From contig PFJA01000162.1 of NCBI GenBank assembly GCA_002782905.1, positions 1-8,792 of the forward strand: a stretch of 8,792 nt of DNA, written 5' to 3'. Under the pieces are notes generated by a model. That model was given only the letters and a program-made list of their open reading frames with translations. It was not told the DNA's origin and searched no databases. Positions 1 through 5,394 of this stretch are shown one piece after another (position 1 is the stretch's first letter; each line of letters opens with the position of its first letter). Made by a program: the position numbers and the translations under genes. The stretch is from Lysobacterales bacterium CG_4_10_14_3_um_filter_64_11. Lineage in GTDB: Bacteria > Pseudomonadota > Gammaproteobacteria > Xanthomonadales > Xanthomonadaceae.

Positions 1-216
1 GGTTGCCAATTCCTGCAATGCCAGGATGACGTCGGCCGGCTTCAAGCGCCCATGACGGCCGGCATCGGCGGCCAGCGCCTGCTCGCTGTGCAACGCAATC
101 ACGGTCATGCCGCGGCGTTCCAGCGCGCGAGCCGCCGCGCGCTCGCTGTCGGCACGTAGCGCGCCATTGAAGGCCATGCCTTCGCTGTTTACCGCTTGGT
201 AACGGAATCTCGGCAT
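1..216 (-). CDS. gspF: Type II secretion inner-membrane protein GspF (GspF/PilC family), N-terminal part, cut by window edge
   Basis: Only the first 72 codons are present; the gene continues past the left edge. The translation begins MPRFRYQAVNSEG and goes on with a charged helical stretch (LRADSERAAARALERRGMT, about residues 20-38) and then KPADVILALQELAT (residues 59-72). This is the usual opening of the GspF/PilC family: a short FxY-type strand, a helix with many Ala and Arg residues, and the start of the first cytoplasmic helical domain with its LA(T) motif. Family members are polytopic inner-membrane platform proteins that contact the secretion ATPase (GspE or PilB). The ATG at 216 was chosen because the family motif starts there; the upstream ATG at about 224 is out of frame. 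No strong Shine-Dalgarno sequence is seen. PilC cannot be excluded from this fragment, but the nearby gspE favours GspF. The gene lies downstream of secF in the same direction, with repeat-rich DNA of 291 bp between them. Confidence 0.82.
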   Translation of the reverse strand, partial: MPRFRYQAVNSEGMAFNGALRADSERAAARALERRGMTVIALHSEQALAADAGRHGRLKPADVILALQELAT

Positions 217-234
217 GATGGCCCATTGCGATCA

Positions 235-252
235 GCGAATGGCGAATGGCGA
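235..252. repeat. Short tandem heptamer GCGAATG, about 2.6 copies
   Basis: Units lie at 235-241 and 242-248, with a partial unit at 249-252. The array sits 19 bp upstream of the gspF-like start codon, where a promoter or ribosome-binding region would be. Another seven-base array (GGGACTC) occurs at 3860-3950. From memory, heptamer arrays of this type are common between genes in Xanthomonadaceae. The array is short, so chance is possible. Confidence 0.5.
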
Positions 253-256
253 CAGG

Positions 257-274
257 ACATTGTGCAGCCAATGT
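257..274. repeat. 18-bp perfect dyad ACATTG-N6-CAATGT upstream of gspF
   Basis: Arms are 257-262 and 269-274, with the six-base spacer TGCAGC. The dyad lies about 40-58 bp upstream of the gspF-like ATG and abuts the first copy of the GGGGTCAGAGTC repeat at 275. It could be an operator half-site pair, a small RNA hairpin or chance. No regulator is known to bind it, and no family of operators is claimed. Confidence 0.4.
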
Positions 275-453
275 AAAAATGGGGTCAGAGTCAAATTTCG
301 ATGCTGAAAAATGGGGTGAAAAAATGGGGTCAGAGTCAAATTTCGATGCGAATCCGCTGCAAGATTCATGCTATGACGACGAAAATTGACTCTGACCCCA
401 TTTTTTCACCCCATTTTTTCTATGACGACGAAAATTGACTCTGACCCCATTTT
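275..453. repeat. Cluster of four GGGGTCAGAGTC-type interspersed repeats in two inverted pairs
   Basis: Two identical 30-bp direct copies lie at 275-304 and 320-349, each with core ATGGGGTCAGAGTCAAA. Two identical 34-bp copies in the opposite orientation lie at 371-404 and 420-453, with core TTGACTCTGACCCCAT. Shortened copies (AAAAATGGGGTGA at 307-319, and its inverse around 407-418) lie between them, so 307-339 and 386-418 form a perfect 33-bp inverted repeat with a 46-bp spacer. The outer tails differ by orientation: TTTCGATGC in one pair and TTTTCGTCGTCATAG (read on minus) in the other. The cluster fills most of the secF-gspF gap. From memory, this motif recurs between genes in several proteobacteria, sometimes near IS200-like or REP-associated tyrosine transposases; none is in the window. 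A transcript through it would form a long hairpin. Confidence 0.9.
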
Positions 454-500
454 CAACCCCATTTTTGCCATTTTTGACCCTTCGCTCACAGCCCGCGCAA

Positions 501-518
501 GCCGGCCCTACGGCCGGC
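501..518 (-). other. GC-rich hairpin centred on the secF stop codon
   Basis: GCCGGCC at 501-507 pairs with GGCCGGC at 512-518 around a four-base loop that contains the secF stop codon (508-510). It could slow 3' decay or reduce read-through toward gspF. No T-run follows on the minus strand, so it is not a standard intrinsic terminator. Confidence 0.4.
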
Positions 519-1488
519 GAGCAAGCTCGGAATCGTCGCGCGCCTTCGGCATCAGGTCCTGCTTGGTCACACCCAGCTTGAGCAACACCGGACAGGCGAA
601 GAAGATGGACGACAGGGTGCCGACGATGATGCCGACGATCAACGCCAACGAGAAGCCTTCCAGCGTCTGGCCGCCAAACAGGTACAACGACACCACCGTC
701 AGCAAGGTGGTGAGCGAGGTCATGATGGTGCGACCCAAAGTGTTGTTGATGGCGCGGTTGAGCACTTCGACGGGTTCGCTGCCACGGGTGGAGCGGAACA
801 GCTCGCGCACCCGGTCGAACACCACGATCTTGTCGTTCACCGAATAGCCATCTACCGCCAGAATGGCGGCGAGCACGGTCAGGTCGAAGTCCATGCCGGT
901 AACCGCAAAGAAACCCAGCGTGATCAGCACATCGTGCATTTCGCCGGCGACGGTGGCAACCGCGAACTTCCATTCAAAACGCATCGCGATGTAAAGCATG
1001 ATGCCGGCCAGCACCACCAATACCGCGATCACGCCATTGTAGGCCAGCTCCTTGCCGACCTGTGGCCCGACGAACTCGCTGCGCTTGACCGTCACCCCGA
1101 CGCCATCGGCACGCAAGGCGCTGACCACGCGTTGCCCCAATGCCGCATTGCGGCTGTCGAGGCTGGTTTCCTGCGCGTCGAGCGCGCCCGCGTCGTCTTT
1201 GGCACCCGTTTCCGGTGCCAGGCGAATGGCAAAATTGCTGGAGTCGAAGCGCTGCACTACCGCGCCACTGAAACCGGCAGCTTCCAGCGCCTTGACCACG
1301 GCGGGCTGCTCCATCGGCGCGTCGTAGCTCACTTCCACCAGTGTGCCACCGGTAAAATCGAGCGCAAAGTTGAGGCCGCGCGTCGCCAGCGCAAGGATCG
1401 AACCGAGCACCAGCAGCAGCGATATCACCACCGAAAAGCGGCGGACACCCATGAAGTTGACATTGCTTGTCGGACTGAAGAATTCCAT
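508..1488 (-). CDS. secF: Protein translocase subunit SecF
   Basis: A 326-residue protein of normal SecF length. SecF forms a complex with SecD (and YajC) in the inner membrane and uses the proton gradient to help pull Sec substrates into the periplasm. Visible family features in order: a first membrane segment at about residues 18-36; the motif ALDFTGGTLVEV at 42-53; a periplasmic domain to about 140; GPQVGKEL at 141-148; a second membrane segment near 151-169; RFEWKFA at 170-176; and the membrane core with YSVNDKIVVFDRVRE at 215-229 and NNTLGRTIMTSLTTLL at 248-263. The last two are the most conserved SecF blocks. The start ATG at 1488 is supported by a GAGGAG Shine-Dalgarno sequence about 8 bases upstream, which overlaps the secD stop codon. 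Only 11 bases separate the two genes, so translation is probably coupled. The 215-229 block reads AVDGYSVND where I would expect AVIGYS(L/V)ND. Confidence 0.97.
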   Translation of the reverse strand: MEFFSPTSNVNFMGVRRFSVVISLLLVLGSILALATRGLNFALDFTGGTLVEVSYDAPMEQPAVVKALEAAGFSGAVVQRFDSSNFAIRLAPETGAKDDAGALDAQETSLDSRNAALGQRVVSALRADGVGVTVKRSEFVGPQVGKELAYNGVIAVLVVLAGIMLYIAMRFEWKFAVATVAGEMHDVLITLGFFAVTGMDFDLTVLAAILAVDGYSVNDKIVVFDRVRELFRSTRGSEPVEVLNRAINNTLGRTIMTSLTTLLTVVSLYLFGGQTLEGFSLALIVGIIVGTLSSIFFACPVLLKLGVTKQDLMPKARDDSELARRP

Positions 1489-1499
1489 ATCCGCGCTCC

Positions 1500-3368
1500 T
1501 CAGACCGAAACCGTTTTGACTTTGCGGCCACCGCCATACACCAAGGTAGCCAGCGCGCGGCTGACCGTTACCGAGGTGAACATGGAGGTGAGCACACCGA
1601 CGAACAACACCACCGCAAACCCGCGTACCGGCCCGGAGCCGAAACTGAACAACGCAATCGAGGCGATCAGCTTGGTGACGTTGGAATCCAGAATCACCGT
1701 CCAGGCCCGTTCGTAACCGGAGCGGATACTCGATACCGGGGTGTTGCCGTTGCGTAACTCCTCACGGATGCGTTCAGCGATCAACACGTTGCCATCGATC
1801 GCCATGCCCAGGGTCAGCACGATACCGGCAATACCGGGCATGGTCAGGGTGGCGCCGGCCAGCGACAGGACCGCTCCCAACAGCAAAATATTGCTGAACA
1901 AGGCGATCACCGAAATCACGCCGAACAGGTGGTAGTAGACGATCATCAGCGCGCAGACGGTGAGAAAGCCGATCATGATCGCGCGCTCGCCGGCATCGAT
2001 ATTGTCCTGACCAAGGCTTGGCCCGATTACCCGTTCTTCGACGATATCGACCGGCGCGGCCAGCGAACCGGCGCGCAACAGCAACGCCAGCTGCGAGGCT
2101 TCCTTGATGCTGTCAAGGCCAGTGGTCTGGAATTGCTTGCCAAACACCCCGCGAATCACCGCTACCGAAACCACTTCTTCGCTGATGCGCGCGGTGCGCA
2201 CTTCCTTGCCATCGACCATGCGCACTTCCGGGGTGCGCTCGACGAACACCACCGCCATGCCACGGCCGACGTTCTCGGAGGTGAAATCGAACATGCGCTT
2301 GCCACCGGCGCTGTTGAGGGTAACCGACACCATCGGCCCGCCACCCTGCGGATCGTTGCCGGACACGGCATCCACCAATTGATCGCCGGAGGCGATGATG
2401 CGCCGGCTCAACAGCACCGGAATCGGCTTGCCATCGGAGCCCAGGTCGCGGCGGTAATAAAGCCGCGCATCGGGCGGCACCCGGCCGCTACGCGCCGCCT
2501 CATAGGCATCGCCATCGACCTGCGCGCGATACTCCAGCGTGGCGGTAGCACCGAGCACCTTCTTGGCCTGCGCGGTGTCCTGCACGCCGGGCAACTGCAC
2601 CACGATACGACTGGCGCCCTGGCGCTGGATGATCGGCTCGGCCACACCCAACTCGTTGATGCGATTGCGCAGGGTACCGATGTTCTGTTCCAGCGCCTTG
2701 TTGGTGATCGCGGCCAGGTCGGCATCGGTCACCCGCACGATGATCTGCTCGGGCGTAGCTCCCTCGGTCACCTGCAACTGCGGATTCTCGCGCGCCATCA
2801 GGCTGCGGAACGCGGCGCCGTCGGCGGCATCACGCAGTTCCACCAGGATCTGGCCAAGCGTGCGGTTGACCGTGTTGTAGCCGATCTTGGCATCGCGCAG
2901 CGCGGTGCGGATATCGTCGGCGTAGGCGTTCTCGCGCTTGTCGATGGCGGCGCGCTGATCGACTTCCATCAGGAAGTGGACACCACCCTGGAGGTCGAGG
3001 CCCAGATTCATCGGCGAGGCACCAATGATGCGCAGCCAGCCCGGCACGGTGGAAGCCAGATTCAACGCCACCACATAGTTGCGGCCCAGCTTCTCGCGCA
3101 AGTAATCGGCGGCGCGCAGTTGTACATCGGGGTTATCCATGCGCACCAGCAGGTTGTCGGCACCGACCTCAATCGCCGTGGCCCGCAACTTTTGCTCGGC
3201 GAGGAGGGTTTCCACCCGGGCCTTGAGCGCATCGTCCACCGTGCTGCCACGGTTCGCGCTGATCTGCACCGCAGGGTCCTGCGGATACAGATTGGGCAAC
3301 GCATAGAGCACACCGAATACCAGAATCAGTGCGATCAGGACATATTTCCAACGAGGTAACTCGAGCAT
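1500..3368 (-). CDS. secD: Protein translocase subunit SecD
   Basis: A 622-residue protein, the normal length for proteobacterial SecD, partner of SecF in the proton-driven step of Sec export. Features in order: MLELPRWKY start and first membrane segment at about 8-24, followed by LPNLYPQDPAVQ, a typical SecD opening; the periplasmic P1 region with GLDLQGGVHFLMEVD at 123-137; NRINELGVAEPIIQRQG at 235-251; the P1-head/base region to about 440; GPSLGQDNI at 449-457; and five C-terminal membrane segments from about 462 to 612 containing GMAIDGNVLIAERIREE at 521-537, the region of the functionally important Asp (D525 here). The ATG at 3368 was chosen because the family motif starts there; the reading frame stays open to a TTG at 3395, which would add nine residues with no family match. 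No clear ribosome-binding site is seen for either start. The gene follows yajC by 60 bp and precedes secF by 11 bp. Confidence 0.97.
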   Translation of the reverse strand: MLELPRWKYVLIALILVFGVLYALPNLYPQDPAVQISANRGSTVDDALKARVETLLAEQKLRATAIEVGADNLLVRMDNPDVQLRAADYLREKLGRNYVVALNLASTVPGWLRIIGASPMNLGLDLQGGVHFLMEVDQRAAIDKRENAYADDIRTALRDAKIGYNTVNRTLGQILVELRDAADGAAFRSLMARENPQLQVTEGATPEQIIVRVTDADLAAITNKALEQNIGTLRNRINELGVAEPIIQRQGASRIVVQLPGVQDTAQAKKVLGATATLEYRAQVDGDAYEAARSGRVPPDARLYYRRDLGSDGKPIPVLLSRRIIASGDQLVDAVSGNDPQGGGPMVSVTLNSAGGKRMFDFTSENVGRGMAVVFVERTPEVRMVDGKEVRTARISEEVVSVAVIRGVFGKQFQTTGLDSIKEASQLALLLRAGSLAAPVDIVEERVIGPSLGQDNIDAGERAIMIGFLTVCALMIVYYHLFGVISVIALFSNILLLGAVLSLAGATLTMPGIAGIVLTLGMAIDGNVLIAERIREELRNGNTPVSSIRSGYERAWTVILDSNVTKLIASIALFSFGSGPVRGFAVVLFVGVLTSMFTSVTVSRALATLVYGGGRKVKTVSV

Positions 3369-3386
3369 GGCGCAATCAGCCGCGTA

Positions 3387-3404
3387 CGGCCGCAATGGCG
3401 GCCG
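3387..3404 (-). other. GC hairpin in the yajC-secD leader
   Basis: CGGCCGC (3387-3393) and GCGGCCG (3398-3404) form a perfect 7-bp stem with a four-base loop, ending 18 bases upstream of the secD ATG. There is no U-run, so it is not an intrinsic terminator. It occupies the region where a ribosome-binding site would be expected and where none is obvious, so an effect on secD translation is possible but not shown. Confidence 0.45.
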
Positions 3405-3428
3405 GGAATTGACAGGGGTTGGGGTGGT

Positions 3429-3761
3429 TCAGATCGACTTCAAGGTGTTCTTGGGCAGAACCGTAGCCACGGCGCTGCGCTGCACCTTGATCTTGACGCC
3501 ATCGGCGATCTCGATGCTGACAAAGTGCTCGCCGAGTTCGTCGATGCGGCCAGCGATACCACCGGCGGCGATCACTTCATCGCCCTTGCCGAGCTTGGCA
3601 ACCAGCTCGCGGTGCTCCTTGGCGCGCTTCATCTGCGGTCGGATCAAAAAGAACCAGAACACCGCAAAGAACACGCCAAGCATGATCAGCGGCTGCAACG
3701 GGCTGGGCGCAGCAGCGGTCTGAGCGTATGCGGGAGAAATCAGCAGATCCAGAAAGTCCAT
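3429..3761 (-). CDS. yajC: Sec translocon accessory protein YajC
   Basis: A 110-residue protein of typical YajC size. It is a single-pass inner-membrane protein that co-purifies with SecDF. Features: a short N-terminal stretch with PAYAQTAAAP (residues 10-19); a membrane segment at about 22-40 (PLIMLGVFFAVFWFFLI); then RPQMKRAKEHRELVAKLGKG, the classical RPQ-KR signature, at 41-60; and a small cytoplasmic domain with GDEVIAAGGIAGRI at 60-73 ending in LPKNTLKSI. The reading frame stays open far upstream, through the tgt-yajC gap, but family length and the MDFLDLLISPAYAQ start point to the ATG at 3761. Only a weak purine-rich stretch precedes it. It lies 60 bp upstream of secD and 190 bp downstream of tgt. 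Confidence 0.95.
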   Translation of the reverse strand: MDFLDLLISPAYAQTAAAPSPLQPLIMLGVFFAVFWFFLIRPQMKRAKEHRELVAKLGKGDEVIAAGGIAGRIDELGEHFVSIEIADGVKIKVQRSAVATVLPKNTLKSI

Positions 3762-3859
3762 CGTGTCATCAACCCGGTTGCGACCCCAAAGGGCCTGATA
3801 AAGACGCGCAAGTATGCCATGCCGCCGCGATTGGCGCATGGATTGTGAAGCCGGGACTG
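3762..3859 (-). other. yajC leader region, no gene recognised
   Basis: This part of the tgt-yajC gap lies between the yajC start and the heptamer repeat arm. I see no convincing -35/-10 pair on the minus strand and no Rho-independent terminator. The open frame that runs through it into yajC has no family resemblance. A yajC promoter here is possible but not visible. Confidence 0.4.
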
Positions 3860-3950
3860 GGGACTCGGGACTCGGGACTCGGAAAAGCAAGAGCAACAAC
3901 GCAGAAACAAAAGCAGAAGTTCGCAAGTTTAGTCCCGAGTCCCGAGTCCC
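3860..3950. repeat. Inverted GGGACTC heptamer arrays between tgt and yajC
   Basis: The left arm at 3860-3879 holds nearly three tandem copies of GGGACTC, and the right arm at 3931-3950 holds the exact inverse (GAGTCCC units). Together they make a perfect 20-bp inverted repeat with a 51-base A-rich spacer. A degenerate unit (GGGACTGG) precedes the left arm at 3853-3860. The right arm ends one base from the tgt stop codon. In the tgt-yajC transcript the arms would pair into a strong stem. Similar seven-base arrays (GGGAATC type) are, from memory, common between genes in Xanthomonas and relatives. There is no T-run, so this is not a classical terminator, but it could mark or stabilise the 3' end of the tgt message. 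Confidence 0.88.
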
Positions 3951-3951
3951 G

Positions 3952-5067
3952 CTACACCACGACCGCGCGACGTTGGTAAAAATCGTCGCGGAACGCGGCA
4001 AACTGGCCCGACTCGATCGCCGTTCGGATCTGCGCCATCAACTCCTGGTAGTAATGCAGGTTGTGGATGGTGCCGAGGATCGAACCAAGCATTTCGTTGC
4101 AACGATCCAGATGGCGCAGATAACTGCGAGTGAAGCCCGCGGCACAGGCATAACAACCGCACTCGGGGTCGATCGGCGCCAGATCGTGCTCGTAACGCGC
4201 GTTGCGGATGCGCACGGTGCCAAAGCGGGTGAAAAAATGCCCGTTGCGCGCGTTGCGGGTGGGCATCACGCAATCGAACATGTCGATTCCGCGCGCCACT
4301 GCTTCCACGATATCTTCCGGCCGGCCCACACCCATCAGGTAACGCGGCTTGTCGGCAGGCAGTTGCGGGCAGGTATGCTCCAGCATCGCATTGCGTTCGG
4401 CCTCCGGCTCGCCCACCGCCAGACCACCCACGGCATACCCATCGAATCCGATCTGGATCAGCTCCGCCGCCGAGCGACTGCGCAGCGCCGGATAGGTGCC
4501 GCCCTGCACGATCCCGAACAACGCCGCATCATTGCCCTGATGCGCCAGCGCGCTGCGCGCCGCCCAACGCAACGACAGCTCCATTGATGCGCTGGCCTGC
4601 GCTGCGCTGGCCGGGTACGGCGTGCATTCATCGAAGATCATCACGATGTCCGAACCGAGCACGCGCTGGATGTGCATGCTTTCCTCGGGGCCGAGAAATA
4701 CCTTGCTGCCATTGACCGGCGAAGCGAAGGTAACGCCGAGCTCGCTGATCTTGCGCCGGTGTGCCAGCGAGAACACCTGAAAGCCACCCGAATCGGTCAA
4801 GATCGGGCCGTTCCAGCCGGTAAATCCGTGCAGGCCGCCGTGTGCGGCGATCACCTCAAGGCCAGGCCGCAAGAACAGGTGAAAGGTATTGCCCAGAATG
4901 ATCTGCGCACCACTGGCGTGCAGGTCGCGCGGGGTCATCGCTTTCACCGAGCCATAGGTACCCACCGGCATGAATGCCGGGGTCTGCACATCACCGCGCG
5001 GAAAATCCAGGCGGCCACGACGCGCACCGCCATCGCTGGCGAGCAAACTGAAAGACATACGACTCAT
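3952..5067 (-). CDS. tgt: Queuine tRNA-ribosyltransferase (tRNA-guanine transglycosylase)
   Basis: A 371-residue protein of standard bacterial Tgt length. The enzyme replaces guanine 34 in the anticodon of tRNAs for Asp, Asn, His and Tyr with preQ1, a step in queuosine synthesis. Visible signatures: TPAFMPVGTYGSVKAMTP at 29-46; LGNTFHL at 58-64; ILTDSGGFQVFSL at 89-101 with the general-acid/base Asp at 92; FDECTPYP at 145-152; GIVQGG at 185-190; YAVGGLAVGE at 211-220; and GIDMFDCVMPTRNARNG at 260-276 with the nucleophile Asp at 265. The zinc site CGCYAC is at 303-308 with TIHNL at 333-337. The Cys308-His335 spacing is 26 residues rather than the 25 I recall for E. coli, because of one extra residue in CAAGFTRSYL. 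The ATG at 5067 is used; ATG at 5058 (MSFSLLA) is an alternative. queA, often just upstream, is absent; gspE is there instead. Confidence 0.97.
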   Translation of the reverse strand: MSRMSFSLLASDGGARRGRLDFPRGDVQTPAFMPVGTYGSVKAMTPRDLHASGAQIILGNTFHLFLRPGLEVIAAHGGLHGFTGWNGPILTDSGGFQVFSLAHRRKISELGVTFASPVNGSKVFLGPEESMHIQRVLGSDIVMIFDECTPYPASAAQASASMELSLRWAARSALAHQGNDAALFGIVQGGTYPALRSRSAAELIQIGFDGYAVGGLAVGEPEAERNAMLEHTCPQLPADKPRYLMGVGRPEDIVEAVARGIDMFDCVMPTRNARNGHFFTRFGTVRIRNARYEHDLAPIDPECGCYACAAGFTRSYLRHLDRCNEMLGSILGTIHNLHYYQELMAQIRTAIESGQFAAFRDDFYQRRAVVV

Positions 5068-5170
5068 CGATCACATCCAAAATCACAAGGGCTCGTCAGC
5101 ACTGCTGCAAGCGCGAAAAAGACAGGTGTTCTCGCCAAGAACGCCAAGCAACCGATCGACCTTCGGGGCG
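5068..5170 (-). other. tgt leader region with a small imperfect hairpin
   Basis: No gene is seen here. At 5125-5145 the sequence GGTGTTCT-CGCCA-AGAACGCC forms an eight-base stem with one non-Watson-Crick pair. On the minus strand it contains GGCGTTCTTGGCG, which resembles short repeats I recall from related genomes, without certainty. I find no convincing promoter for tgt. Confidence 0.35.
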
Positions 5171-5291
5171 CTCTGAACAAGCTGTCATTGCGAGGAGCGA
5201 AGCGGCACGGCAATCCATAAAATCATTTCAAAACAAAAAACTGGATTGCTTCGCTCCGCTCGCAATGACGCCGAATAGGGGTTGTTCAGAG
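5171..5291. repeat. MITE-like inverted repeat of the GTCATTGCGAG...CAATCCA type
   Basis: The element is about 121 bp. Its ends are a perfect 10-bp inverted repeat, CTCTGAACAA at 5171-5180 and TTGTTCAGAG at 5282-5291. Inside, GTCATTGCGAG (5184-5194) pairs with CTCGCAATGAC (5259-5269), and GAGCGAAGC plus CAATCCA on the left match GCTTCGCTC and TGGATTG on the right, with a few small gaps. The central loop (about 5218-5241) is strongly AT-rich, unlike the flanks. The GTCATTGCGAG...GCAATCC palindrome is a very widespread bacterial interspersed repeat, in my memory. It encodes no protein and no obvious target-site duplication is seen. It lies between the gspE stop and the tgt start and would fold into a long hairpin in a joint transcript. 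Confidence 0.85.
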
Positions 5292-5394
5292 TGTCCATGG
5301 AGACGTTGTGTACAGGCATGACGAAGAAAATACACGCACAGAAGGTTTCACCGCTATCCAGCACCATGCAAGACGCGACTGGCCGCGGTATATC
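5292..5394 (-). other. gspE 3' flank, nothing recognised
   Basis: These 103 bases lie between the gspE stop and the MITE-like element. I see no gene, no intrinsic terminator and no clear promoter. Confidence 0.4.

Noticed and set aside
275..453. CRISPR array
   Set aside because: Only four copies in mixed orientation, with no unique spacers of regular length and no cas genes. The palindromic layout fits an interspersed repeat instead.
501..518. Rho-independent terminator of secF
   Set aside because: The stem is strong, but on the minus strand it is followed by TTGCGCGGGC and not by a T-run.
371..973. Minus-strand open frame of 200 codons overlapping the 3' half of secF and the repeat cluster
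   Set aside because: It is out of frame within secF, and its end is only translated repeat sequence (for example KNGVKKWGQSQF). No independent support.
934..1716. Plus-strand open frame opposite secF and the end of secD
   Set aside because: Antisense to two well-supported genes, with no motif or start signal.
1929..3359. Long plus-strand open frame (476 codons) opposite secD
   Set aside because: It lies fully antisense to secD, its translation is rich in His, Arg and Gln with no family motif, and it follows from the codon bias of the GC-rich secD gene.
3762..4001. N-terminal extension of yajC through the tgt-yajC gap (or a small upstream gene)
   Set aside because: The extra residues translate the heptamer repeat (RVPSPESPVP) and the end of tgt in another frame. 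A hydrophobic run there comes from the repeat spacer. YajC of normal length starts at 3761.
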